A stretch of 64,000 nucleotides of DNA from assembly GCA_963966185.1 (NCBI GenBank), contig CAWZYM010000369.1:442001-506000 (forward strand), in the 5' to 3' direction. Source of the stretch: Rhabditoides inermis. Its lineage: Eukaryota > Nematoda > Chromadorea > Rhabditida > Rhabditidae. Of this stretch, positions 32,864-45,200 are shown in pieces. The position numbers and the translations under genes are program-made. Below the pieces are notes generated by a model, which saw only the letters and a list, made by a program, of their open reading frames with translations, was not told where the DNA came from and did no database searches. Positions within the stretch are counted from its first letter, which is position 1. Every line of letters begins with the position of its first letter.

Positions 32864-33448
32864 CAAAATCATAGCGTAAAGACGCGGCGGTTAGAAAACA
32901 ACACAATATAAGAAATGTCTCGAAGAACGTGGTGTTTGCCGATAGAAGAGTGGTGTAGCATATGTGGTGTTGGTGAGAAGTGTGCACCTGTGCACACTAC
33001 CACGTCTTCTCTCAGACTGCGTGCAAACGAGCGTTTTAGCAGTTGTCATCGTAGGTATTTCGCCGAACATTTCCTAACAATCAGTGGCTGTGCACTCGCG
33101 AACTTTCTCTACTGTACGCTTCTCATATCTCCCGTCGAAACACCCATCATTTCGTTTTGTTTCCGATCCAATGATCTGTCGCCTCCCAATAGCCTTCTTG
33201 TGTTTGCAAATCGTTTGCGAACCCACCCGCTGTTCCAACCCTGTACTTGTTCCCACCTGTCCTCCCGTGCCATGCTATCGGCTCCGTTCTCTCACCTTGC
33301 CCCATTCTTTTGCCACCCACACACTTGACACTTCGTAATGCGTCTGTGTATTTCACCGTCTCCTCTTTTTGTGTCTCCTCTCTTTTTCGCACTTTGATGA
33401 TGCTATATTTCTATTTGATCCGCGAATTGACGTGTCATGTGACGACGT

Positions 33449-33549
33449 GTCATTCAGGTTCGCGGCGGTTCCGTTCCACAGTCGTTGACCATCTTCCGCG
33501 TGCTGACCGCCGCGTCTCTGCATTCGACATTGTGCCAAGCCGACAATCA
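33449..33549 (+). CDS. Possible upstream exon of the basic-protein gene, copy 1
   Basis: This exon-like block lies between a CATTCAG acceptor and a GTACGT donor and reads QSLTIFRVLTAASLHSTLC in phase 0. It could splice to 34030 (SDRLPSFAPQ) and to the exon beginning at 34823, all in phase 0, extending the basic protein upstream of its first ATG. The frame is kept in copy 2 (about 57137-57230). No start codon was found for the extension. Confidence 0.3.
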
Positions 33550-34575
33550 TGTACGTTTACAACACGCACATTTTTCACTTTCGCATTGACTTGTGTTTAA
33601 CATGCTTGTTCGTTCTTTCGAGATATTTTGCGCGAGCATGACTTGAGTTCTCGCGAAGTTGTTTTGTTGGCAGATGTTTGTAGCAATGTATATACTCTGC
33701 GTTAGAACAAAAATACTTACTGTGTGCGAAAACTTTATACGCAATTTTTCTTGCGAAACATTCTAATTCTTGCGGCAAGAAAACACATGTTTGGACCACC
33801 CACGAAGATTCGCGTATAGAACAGCAGTGAAGCAAATCGTGCAAAACTGTACAATGCAATGGTTGTGACGCGCCTTGAATGTTCTATTCTCGATTTTGCC
33901 AGTCCCATTCTTCTCTTGCCGTTGTCGTTGACTTTCGCGCCCTGCCCCGAGTATTCCAGCTGATTTCGAGTGAGTTGGGGAGTTGGACCTATTTGAACGG
34001 ATTGCTTTGTTTCGATTGTGTTTCAGAGTGATCGGCTTCCTTCTTTCGCTCCGCAGAACATGGAGAATCACATCGTACATGGGTGGGACGACTCACAAAA
34101 CTTTTTCTTATTAGATTTCCGAAATTCGCACGTTTCTATTAGGCGCATGCATTGTGAGACTGTGATTGGCGAACACTCGCCAGTCAGATGTTTCAGTTGT
34201 TTAGTAACTATGAGAAGTAGTATGTAATAGTTGACATATTCGATCGCACTAGAGACCGTTGATTAAATCTCAGTAAAAAGTGTATTATATTTTGATTGGA
34301 TCTTATATAACACACTGAGCTGAGTGAATCTTATAACCCGTCACATGATGATTTTTAGCCTCACCTAATGTACGTTTCAAAAGTAAAATTTAGAAAAAAT
34401 ATTCTTGATGAGTACTGTTTTGTCTTACATTGAATGTGCAAACAGCAGTCCGGATCGCATTATTTAGATTATGTTTAGGTGATTAGCAGTACTTTGTCGA
34501 TTCTTCGAAACGCTGTTTTTAAAAGAATATCGCCGTTTACCGTTTTTATCTACCTGTGGTGCTGGCTGGTTGAAG

Positions 34576-34577
<2 letters not shown>

Positions 34578-34623
<46 letters not shown>
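34578..34623 (+). repeat. (GA)n microsatellite
   Basis: A run of GA of about 46 bp; the copy 2 equivalent (58265-58293) is shorter. Confidence 0.95.
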
Positions 34624-34627
<4 letters not shown>

Positions 34628-34834
34628 ACTCTTCCAGCACTTGTGCGACTATCGGTGGCTCGCGTGAGACGATGTTCAAGACTGTCAATAGTTGTGCTTT
34701 AATCTGCATAAAGTCATTTCCCGTTATTTGTGTCTCGTTTGATTGATTGATGCGTTATCCCAACTCGTTTTGAAACGATTGAATACCTTGTGTATGTGTG
34801 TTGCAATAGCCTTGTGTCTCAGTTGAAGTTCAAG

Positions 34835-37283
34835 ATGGACGAGATCGAGGCTGCCCTGTCGGAGCTGGCGATTTCGGGAAGGACGAGACTGGCGAGGGCC
34901 CGCAAGGCCGCCGAGCTCGCCGCTCTGGCCGCTGGCGGACAGGTGCGTGGGTGAGAGGACAGGTAACAACGAGAGAGGGAGAAACGAGGTGTTCTGTTCG
35001 CGGCTATGCTTACCGTTTTGGAGGATGAATGTAGAATGTAGAATGTAGTCAGGTTTGGGTGAAGTTGTCGTGTAACCATGCGAACAACCTGCGTCCTCCA
35101 ACACAAGCGACGCTGGAAAGTGTAGACAGTAATCAATAATCGGTACATACGTTGTTGTTGAAACGCCACATGGTGGTATGATGCAATCGAGTTGAGTAAT
35201 CTTGTATTAGAAGAACAGTTTGTACAAGCATCATACACAGTAACCGTATCACGTGTTGTTTCCCAGTGTGTAGTGGAGTGGCAATGCTGATCGTTTTCAG
35301 CCCGCTGCCGCCGCCGCAACCCCCGCCCTCATGCCCGCCGCTCCCAAGGCAGCTCGCAACACCGCCAAGCCGGTGGGTCCTTTCAATAAGCGGGCGGGAG
35401 AAGCTTCTGCGCCAGAGCGATAGTTTTCGATCTACCTCGCTTGCAGTTCGAAACACGGTGTCATAACCGTCTGTCTCTCTTGTTTTGCGCGCTATTTCCT
35501 AGAGCTGACTTTCCGTCTTCCTTTGATCTACCCCACCGCAACTTATTGCGAGCATAGAACTATAGTAGTGGCCCCATCCAAATTTGGTTCTTGCTTGTTT
35601 GGCAAAGAAAGATGTGTTGAATTTGAGGGTAGCGGCAGACGAGCGCAGTACAATTATTCTTTCTCATGGTTGTTGCTATCGTTGTCGTTTGACGGTTGTA
35701 GATAAATTACGGCGGTTCTGGCGCAAGGCCTGACAAGATTGCGTTGCTTATAGCTTACAAGGGTCTTCTTAGATGCACTTTTACCCTGAACTATCGTTCG
35801 GGGTGGTCCAAAGAAGGTCCAAACAAGCCCCGAACAGCCTCGTTTTCAATGGGAAATCGTTTGGCCCAAACACTTCTTATTGAGGGCAAACTTTGCCCGA
35901 ACACGTCCGAACATCGCTCGGCAGCCCCTAACAACCCCGAAAGATCAGCCCAAAACAATGAAATGAGAGAGAATCGCTTGGAGCTCGCTGGGTCCCGAAA
36001 CGAGTGACCTTTCATGTGATGATAGAGTATGATAGCATGACATCATGCCAGCCTGCGCGACCGCTCGGTCGAAACAGCTGATTGACAGCATTGTGAAAAC
36101 GTGTGGTCACTGGTTTTGATTGTTTCGTCATTACTTCATTAACTTGTGACCGTGTTTCGAGTTAAATGTGCTCTGATAGTGTTTCTTTTTCTGATATGTC
36201 TTTTTCTGATATCAGCCCCTTAAACACACAATCAGGTGATTGAATTCAAAAACACTTTCGAAATGCAGGACACTGGAGCCTCAAGGCATATCACACGAAT
36301 CGCACAAAGAAAAGGCAAATATAGGGAGTACATTTCACAAAAAAGTCAAATCTCTTTAAATGACAATTCTTCAAACACAGTGATATTATCAACAAGAACT
36401 TCACAAACATCCGTTTTCTCCTCGCAGTCGATCAGCTGTTTCGACCGAGCGGTCGCGCAGGCTGGCATGATGTCATGCTATCATACTCTATCATCACATG
36501 AAAGGTCACTCGTTTCGGGACCCAGCGAGCTCCAAGCGATTCTCTCTCATTTCATTGTTTTGGGCTGATCTTTCGGGGTTGTTAGGGGCTGCCGAGCGAT
36601 GTTCGGACGTGTTCGGGCAAAGTTTGCCCTCAATAAGAAGTGTTTGGGCCAAACGATTTCCCATTGAAAACGAGGCTGTTCGGGGCTTGTTTGGACCTTC
36701 TTTGGACCACCCCGAACGATAGTTCAGGGTAAAAGTGCATCTAAGAAGACCCTACACAGTATACTATATAACGTGTCTAATACAAAATACAACATATATA
36801 TTGTTGTAGGCTAAGGATTCCGAGGCCAAGGACGACAAGCCGGAGATGGACAAGAAGGACAAGTCGAAGAAGAAGCAGAAGGTAGGGTATTAGATACAAT
36901 AGTGGTGGTTGGATTTACGCGTTGCAGGGGAACAAGCAGGTCCCCTCCCCCTCCGACCAGGAGGCGGTCGACGTCTCCAACCAGAAGAAGAAGGGCAAGG
37001 TACTGTACACTACAGTATCCTTTTTTCCCTACTTCGAATGTTTCAGGCGCCGTGTGGCACGTCGAAGGAGAAGGCGCGCACTGATGCTACCGACAAGGTA
37101 CTGTGTGTGAAGGGTTACTGTATTGATATAAAGTATGAGGTTACTGTACTGATATAATGAATGAGGGTTACTGTTTTAATAAAATGTATGAGTAGTTAGT
37201 GCGCTTGATGAAAATTGTTGCAGGAGCCGGAGCCTATCGTGAAGACCGCTCGCCGCCGCCGTCGTTCTGCCACTCCCGAGTAA
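34835..37283 (+). CDS. Small lysine/arginine-rich protein, copy 1
   Basis: Six exons: 34835-34942, 35301-35372, 36810-36881, 36928-36999, 37047-37097, 37224-37283; every intron is phase 0 and the product is about 144 residues. The N-terminus is a predicted amphipathic helix (MDEIEAALSELAI, then Arg/Ala-rich); the middle is Ala/Pro-rich; the rest is dominated by Lys/Asp/Glu (KKDKSKKKQK) and ends with an Arg5 cluster before SATPE. Composition resembles a nuclear or chromatin-binding tail, but I recognise no family. An acceptor just before the ATG (34822) means the coding region may start further upstream. The intron between exons 2 and 3 holds a 1-kb foldback element missing from copy 2. Confidence 0.65.
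35757..36756. mobile_element. Foldback element with 330-bp inverted repeats
   Basis: Two near-identical inverted arms (35757-36088 and 36425-36756) begin AGGGTCTTCTTAGATGC and enclose about 335 bp of single-copy sequence. ACA flanks both ends, a possible 3-bp target duplication. Each arm carries the same 75-codon open frame, facing outward to inward as mirror images, with no recognisable domain. The element lies in an intron of the basic-protein gene and is absent from copy 2 near 59355, where about 70 bp of flanking sequence is also missing. Confidence 0.9.
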
Positions 37284-37284
37284 C

Positions 37285-37825
37285 GTGAGGAAGGGGGAGG
37301 GGAGGAGAGAGAGAAGGGGGGAGAGGGAGATAGAGGGAGGGAGTGGGGGAGGGAGAGGGGGGAGAGAGAGGTAGAGGGAGGGAGGGAGGGAGGGAGGGAA
37401 GGAGGGAGATGAGGGAGGGAGGGAGGGAGGGAGATGAGGGAGTGGGGGAAGGAGAGGGGGGAGAGAGAGGGGGAGAGGGAGATAGAGGGAGGGAGTGGGA
37501 GAGAGAGGGGGTAGAGAGAGGTAGAGGGAGGGAGGAAGGGAGTGGGGAGGGAGAAGAGGGAAGAGAGAGATAGAGGGAGGGAAAGAGGGAGGGGAAGAGA
37601 GAGGTAGAGGGAGGGAGGGAGGGAGGGAGATAGAGAGAGGGAGTGGGGAGGGAGAGGGGGGGGAGAGAGAGGTAGAGGGAGGGAGGGAGGGAGGGAGGGA
37701 AAGAGAGATGTAGAGGGCGGAATGGAGGGACGGATGGAGATAGAGGGAGGGAGTGGGAGAGAGAGGGGGAAGAGAGAGGAGAGAGAGGGAGGAGCAGAGA
37801 GCAGAGATAGATAGATAGATATTTT
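37285..37825 (+). repeat. GA-rich tract ending in GATA run, duplication junction
   Basis: Purine-only GAGGGAGGGAGAGAG variants follow the stop codon of the basic-protein gene, ending in about four GATA units (37806-37822). At 37826 the sequence switches directly to JKAMP intron 5, which marks the tandem-duplication junction. Confidence 0.95.
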
Positions 37826-39134
37826 AAAATCTTTGGATTGTACCTTCGTGCCGGTAAGGGTGTGTGAGAATTGTGTATGCTATGAGAATAGTGGAGTACT
37901 TGGTACTATTTTGAGGCGCGCGCAAGTTGTTATCGATGTGAGAAGACAGTGCACTAACCTACTATTGCTTCACTTCTTCTTACGTCTAGGTAACCTTTTA
38001 CACGTTGTGTTCAGGGTTGTCGCAAAGTGGGCACGGTGGGAGAGTGGTACCCGTCGCTGCTCCTGTCGGGAAAGGGAGGAGGAGGAGGAGGAGGTGGTGG
38101 GTGGAGAAGGGAGAGAGAGAGGGGAAGGGGGAGAGAGATGTATGTTCAGGTTGGCGCGGTGGCTCGCCCGCCACAGTCAACTGCTCCTACGAGCTCGTCT
38201 ATCCACTGTGAGTGGGTTTTATGTTGGTAGTTATGATTGAGTCGATTTATCATTTTTAAGTCAATTTGTTGGTGAAATTGTCAACATGAGTTTTATTCTG
38301 AAATGTAGTGGTCATGAAACCTATGCCTTCCAATTTCTTTCTTTGAAGTAGTTACTTCCAGCAGATTGTCAATGAGTATCATGTGTGTAAATGTGATTGT
38401 GTTGGAACGTATGTGTTGCAGGTTCTCCTTTTGAAATAGATAATTCAACCATTTTGTCTGAATGAGTATCGTGTGTGAAATATGTTTGTCATGAAACCTA
38501 TATGTTTCAGGTTCTCGCTGCCTCTGATCTACCTTCTCTGTCTGCTCGTGTGTATGCTCATCCTTCGATGCACACTCTACGCCACTGTGACGAGGAGGGA
38601 GAGAAGAAGGAGGAGGAGGAGCAGGGGTGGGTTCCTGGGTTCGCTTCCACAATCAAAGACTTTATTCGGATCGTTATTGAGCAGTGTCAGGGAAGTAGAG
38701 TGGAGGAGTTAGTGACTGGATATGCCTATGAAATGTATGTGGTTGTGGTGGGGGGATGGATATGGAATGGAGGAGTTGTCGGGTAGTTGCGCATGCACAT
38801 TGTGAGATTGCGATGGTGCGAGTGAGAGAGGTCAGTTGGATTGGTTTCAACTGTCACTAGTTGGAGTCGATGAAGGAGAATGTGTTTTGATTGAAATGTA
38901 TTATTGTGGGAATGTTCTTGAAGGCAAGTTCTCCTTCCAACTTTCTACCGAGAGGGGGTGGGCAGATGGCAATTCGTAGCACTTTGCAGAGGCTGTCCAC
39001 TCACTTCCTATGTTTGACCAGTCGGAAGAAAATAGTGCAAACCCGGCGCGTCTCACATGCTAGTTACGACCTGGGGTCTTTAGAGAGCGCCGCATCAGCG
39101 TCACTCACAGACGGACGGGGACGGACATTGCGTT

Positions 39135-39259
<125 letters not shown>

Positions 39260-40135
39260 TATGGTTGCAGCCTCGTCGCCCCACCAGGATGGCGTCGACC
39301 CGTGCGCGGCCGCCATCTACGCAGCCCTCCACACCATTCCCATTGTGGCTGCTGTGCACACGGTCATGGTCGGTGATTTGATGTTGTTTTAATATTTTGA
39401 TATATTATTTAATCATTTGTCTATGCGTTAATATAGTGGCTGCGATACACAGACACACTGTCATGGTCGGTTTCAAATGATGTGTCAGTTTCAATACAGC
39501 GGGATTGATGTAGTTTCAATAATTTGATGTTAGTTGATAGGCTCAGCGTCTGCATTATATCTAGTTTGAATAGTCGTTGTGAACTATTCGGGAACAGTTG
39601 CGTTTAGACCTGTTCGCGGCTAAAAGATGTATTCGTGTAGCGAGTTGAGTTGTTGTGCGTTTTGTAAATTGCTGAACAGTTGAAAACATTGCACTGAGTC
39701 AATAGCGAGTCCACACTATTGGCAATTGAAACCTATTAGTAGTGTCTTTCGATAATATACTCTGTCTCTGCTGAAAAATTGAACTAGGTAAATGGCGAAA
39801 CGACATTATTCACTGTTGAAACCTATGAGTAGTGTCTTGGATGTGGTATTTGTGGAATGTGTAGTGATGCTCGTATCACTCAATTGTAATAGACCCCGTA
39901 GTACAACCGGAAACATTTAAATAACATAACATCTAACAGCTGTTGCTTCCTTTTTAGTAGTGAACACATTTGATAGGAACATGTTTGAAACATATCGGTA
40001 ATGTCGTGTTCATCGTATGACTTGCTTGCCTTTCCAGGCCGGCCTTCTCTTCCACGTGTTCCCGCTGGTGTCCCTGGTGTGGTCGGTGGCCGGAACAGCT
40101 GTACATCTGGCGGGGGAGGGGAGGAGAGGGGGACG

Positions 40136-40378
40136 GTGAGGAGGAGAGAGGGGAGAAGAGAGAGAGAGAGAGAGAGAGGGAGAGGAGGGAGAGAGATAGA
40201 GGAAGAAGGAGGGAGGGGGAGAGAGAGAGGGAGGGAGAGAGAGAAGAGAGAGGAGAGAGAGAGAGAGAGAGAGGGAGAGGAGGGAGAGAGAGAGGAAGAA
40301 GGAGGGAGGGAGAGAGAGAAGAGAGAGGAGAGCGAGAGAGAGAGAGGGAGAGGAGGGAGAGAGAGAGGAAGAAGGAGG

Positions 40379-40410
<32 letters not shown>

Positions 40411-40790
40411 GGAGAGGAGGGAGAGAGAGAGAGAGGAAGAAGGAGGGAGGGGGAGAGAGAGAGAAGAGAGAGGAGAGAGAGAGAGAGAGAGAGAGGGTGG
40501 GAGGGGGGAGAAAGAAGGAGAGAGGGGGAGGAGGGAGAGAGAGGGAGGAGAAGGGAGAGAGAGAGAGGGAGGGAGAAGGAGGAGAATGGAGAGAGGGGGA
40601 GAGAGGGAGGAGAACGGAGAGAAGGGGAGAGAGGGAGGAGATGGGAGAGAGAGGGGGAGGGAGAGAGAGGAGAACGGAGAGAGGGAGAGAGAGGGAGGGA
40701 GAGAGAGAGAGGGGGGGAGGGAGAGAGAGAAGAGAGAGAGCGAGAGAGGAAGAGAGGAAGAGGAGAGAGGAGAGAGAGACCTTCTCCTTG
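40136..40790 (+). repeat. GA-rich intron tract, copy 2
   Basis: Nearly all of JKAMP intron 10 is made of GAGAGGGAGG variants, about twice the length of the equivalent tract in copy 1 (17841-18150). Long Arg/Glu-rich or Ser/Leu-rich frames across it are artefacts of composition. Confidence 0.95.
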
Positions 40791-42212
40791 CAGGGAGCTA
40801 CTCCTGCTCGTCGCTCGCTCGCCCCGCCACGTGTGTATGCTGTGTGTGAACATGTCCACTCTGGCATTCGCCATGGTCGCCATTCAGTGGGACAGGTATC
40901 GATTGATATTGATTGGTTATCGATTTGTGTACTTTTGGATGATGATGTTCAAGTTCATGTATGGAAATAGTTCAGATATACAATGGGACAGGATTGATTG
41001 ATTGATTGGTTATCGATTGATGTAGTTGAACAGTTTCATTATCCAATATGTTTCGGATGTTCATGAGATATGCAATGTACGATGGGAATTGATGTATATG
41101 CAATTGAACACTGTCTTTGCTATGTTTCACTGTTGGATGATTACGATATGTGTATATATTGTTTAATTGCTCAAATGCATTCCAATCAGTAATTCAAAAC
41201 ATTCAATTCATGCGACTGTATAGCAAATCGTATCATTTAGCCGTCCTAGTTTCGATTATCGCCTTGTCTGACCACTCAGACTCACCTATTCTTTACACTT
41301 CCAGGAACTCGAAAATGGACAGTTGTGATATTCAATCAATCCAATTCCTTCCCCTCATCTGTTATTTTCAGGGACTCTTCGCTCTCTCTGTGGTTCGTGT
41401 TTCTCACTCCACTCCCCGCGCTCTTCTACGTCGCCACCATACCCTTCTCACATCCACTCTCACTCGAAAGAGTGGGGTGACGTCACCGCCTCTGATCTAC
41501 CACTGATCTACCACCAAACAGCCCCGATCTACCCACAACCCACCCGGCTCAATTTGCATACAGTAAGTGCTCAACGCTGGTGGCTATGCGCCCTCTCGCA
41601 GTTTTGTCCCTTGGCTCTCTCAATCGAGACTTGCGGGTGCTCACTTTCCGGAAATTGCTCGATTTTTGACTGATTTCGTGAAGATTGTCGATTTTTGTTG
41701 CCACTTTGAACTGCAAGATTTCTTATAATGACGATTCCTGACCGTTCACTCTATTGAAACTCTCTCACCACTTTGATACTTGCGGCATTTTGATTATAGC
41801 TTGTGTGCTGACCGTTTGTGTTTTGTGCTAGAAAGGCTTGCTTTCGAGATTTTCAGACCGTGTCTGTGATAGAAGTGTTTTTTGTGAGTAACCGTGTGTC
41901 CTTAGAAGTGAAGAAGTGGCCGATTCATAGAGATATTCTATTGACGATTGATAGCAATAACATTTTTGAGTAATAAACTGTTCCTTATCGATCTTTGTTT
42001 GTTTGTTCGAGAAGGGAAAGGGTTCAGCGACCATGTGATACTTGGAACAATAGAAGAGAGAAGGGCTGTTTATACTAACACATCGCGCCCAGTTGATTCA
42101 GCGCGTCAAAGTGACATCATTTTTCTTTTGATCTCTTGACGCAATGCGTCAATTTGACGCGTTGTATAAATGGTCTGTCGATTGTTGACTGTTTGATGGA
42201 GTAGTTTCTAGG

Positions 42213-45200
42213 ATGCGGCTAGCCCTCCTGCTAGCCTGTCTGGCATATGGGGGCGGGGCCTCGCTCGGTGACCGACAGGACTTCTATCAACAGTGCCTCG
42301 CTGACTGCAGGTGAGGTGGCATTACTTCGAGATACGTTTCGTGGGTACGGTAGTATAGTTATTCCTATCAATCATTTACCTGGAATCGCTATATCCTGCT
42401 ATTGTTATTTCCTGCTTTCAACTCACAGATTCTCTAAGAGGTCCCCAATCGAAATCCGTTTTCATATCCACATGACCGTAAAAACTGAACTTTCTGTGGT
42501 TATTAGTATAGTTTTTTTCCTGCTTTTGACTGATTGTGAGTGAGAGATTTGCTGTTGGAATTATTTCGTTTCCGGTGTTTGTTATTCTCGTTCTTACGTG
42601 AAACAGAGAATCGATGTTAACCATTTTTGTATCATTACTTTTATAAATACGTTTGTTTTCAGACAGCGCCTGGACTGTCCGTTGAAGAGTGATGCGTGTG
42701 GATGGGTGTGGAAACCGTGTATAGAGTGAGTGGGGGGATAGAGAGAGAGGGAGAGAGAGAGAGAGGGAGAGAGAGAGAGAGGAGAGAGGGAGAGATGAGA
42801 AGGAGGAGAGGAGAGCGAGAAGATGTATGTTTCACGTAAAACTCTATTCGTTCGTTGATTGGCGACTGCAATCAAATCACTCATTGGCATCTAACAAAAC
42901 CTGAACGAATAGCAACACCAGAACCTTGCCCGTCTCTCAGGTGTCGCTACTCTTGCATGTGGTCTGCCGTCTCGGTGTTCCACTCGCACAACCTCTCCAC
43001 TCCCCAGTTCCACGGAAAGTGGCCGTTCGCAGCGGGAGAGTGGGCGGGCGTGTGGGTGCAGGTAGGAAAGGGAGGAAGAGGGGGGAGAGGGGGGGAGAGA
43101 GAGAGGGAGGGGGAGAAAGAGGGATGGGAGAGAGTGGCTCTTTTGAACTGGAAGGACGCATGAGGAGCGCTCTCTCTCTCTCATATTTCGGCGTGGATTG
43201 CAGGAGCCGGCTTCTGTGATCTTCTCACTGGGCAACCTAGCTGCCTTTGTCTACTTTGGATGGAGAGTTCGTGAAATGCGAGGTGGAGACGTGTACAAGG
43301 TGGGTTCGGATGAAAGAGTGGGGGAGTGGGTAAAGCGATTGATTGATTGACTATTGTACTAGTGTGTATGTGTATACTTCATCGAGGACAATGAGGTATG
43401 TATAATAAAAAGGAGATTGATATTGATGAGTTAGGTGATTTGATATCACGAATTGTCTGTCAATACCAATACCATATTTTATAATCTTGTGATGCGTAGA
43501 TATTACGATGGAACAATTGTATAGGCTATGGCTTCCGGCGCTGATTTCCGTAGAAAGCCGCTCAACTTTCGATTGTCTTTGATTGATTGTGTTCTCTTAT
43601 CACCTCTACATGGTAAACCACAGAATCGACCCTATGATTCAGGGCTACCGCCGTCTCCCCCCCTCTTCCTCTTCCTCTTCCTTTCCACTTTGCTCCATGT
43701 GGACCGTCTATGCGGCGGTCGGAGTCGCGGCGTGGTGAGATTTGGCCTACTTTTGGCTTTTACAGAATACTAATTCCATAAAGTTGTATACGAGCTGTTG
43801 ATGAAACGTAGTTTGCAATTTTATCATCGTGGCTTTTCGCCTACTTTTGGCGTTAATATTTCCACAATACTAATTTTATGATCCGACTTGCAAGTTATTG
43901 TTACATAGTTGTATGCGAGCTATTAGTGTACGGTGAAACATATCTCGCAATTTTATAATCTTGAAAAAAACTTTGAGGTTGTGTTCGACGGTGTTCCACG
44001 CTCGGGACTGCATTGTCACTGAATACGCAGACTACTGGGCGGCGTGCGCGCTGGTGGGTGACTGGTTCCTCCTGACTGGTTCTGGCGCCTGACTGGTTCC
44101 TGACTGGTGCCTGACTTGCGCTGGTGCTTGACTGGTTCCTGAATGGTGCTGGTGCCTGACTGGTTCCTGATGGTACTGGTGACTTAATGGTGCCTGACTG
44201 GTTCCCGACTGGTACTGATGTCCGACTGGTTCCTGACTGGTTCCCCTCACAGGTGTCGATGAGTCTGTTCGCGAGCATTCGACTCACACTGCCATGGATG
44301 CACGACACGGATGGAGGGAGGAGGGTGTGAGTAGAGAGAGAGAGAAAGAGAGAAAGAGAGAAAGACAGAGAGAGAGAGAGAGACAGAGAGACAGAGAGAG
44401 AGAGAGAGAGAGGGGGGGGGAATATTGATGACAAGGTTGCATGATAAAGGTGACAAAGATGTACGTAGGGAGGATGAAAGAAAGAATGAAAGAGTAGGGA
44501 AGAGTGGTTTTGCCCATGATCTCAATATTTACTGTACCCCTTCCCAGGAGCGCCCTCCTTGCTGTTCTCTTCGCTGTCTGCTACCTGCGGCACATCTACG
44601 GACTGTATGTGAGTGCGGTCTATGGATTTTCTCATCTTAACTAATCATTATCATTGTTTGTTTTTGTTCGCACTACTTGTCCGTTTGCAACGTAGATTCT
44701 ACGGAACAGTTATAGTTTCTGTAACCGTTATAGTGTCGCGCTATACTTTCATTTCTGCACATTCTTTTGTAATGCAATATTTTTACATACTTCATTTTCT
44801 TATACGTTCATATCCTCTTTTCGAGACGCACAAGGCATCATTTTGGATTCGGTCAATCAGATACACGATTTTCGTTGTTCTACTTTTTCATATGTATTAC
44901 TTGTATCCTCTCATCAGTGCTACCCACAACACTAGGGCGATGGATGATTGAAATCCATTTCTAAGAAAATGCTAGTGAATAGCGATGCCGAATAAATTTG
45001 ATTTGAATTGATTATATACTCTCTTTTATACCCTCTCTCTTTTCAGCTGCACTTTGACTACGCGCACAACATGCTGTGCTGTGTGGGGCTGTCGGTGGGC
45101 AGCACGCTGCTGTATGTGAGATGGCTGTGGATGAGGTGGGGGGGGGGGGGGGGGGAGAGAGGGAGAGAGGAGGGAGGAGAAGATGGTCCCTTCAGATGGC

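Larger units (their letters stand above)
14550..37825 (+). repeat. Tandem segmental duplication, copy 1
   Basis: This block of about 23.3 kb reappears in the same orientation at 37826-60409. It begins inside JKAMP intron 5 and ends in a GATA run after the basic-protein gene. Matching landmarks include JKAMP exons 6-12, all PGAP3 exons, all Kelch exons and the basic-protein exons. Differences are substitutions, microsatellite length changes and discrete insertions, listed separately. Confidence 0.97.

Noticed and set aside
32915..33328. Cys/His-containing plus-strand frame, considered as a zinc-finger exon
   Set aside because: Cys and His spacing matches no finger I know, and the splice phase does not join to the next exon-like block.
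35791..36722. 75-codon protein encoded twice in the foldback arms
   Set aside because: It appears only as mirror images in the inverted arms, with no recognisable domain and no start context; probably chance.
39954..40970. Frames of 280-309 codons on both strands
   Set aside because: Same cause: expanded GA-rich JKAMP intron 10 in copy 2.
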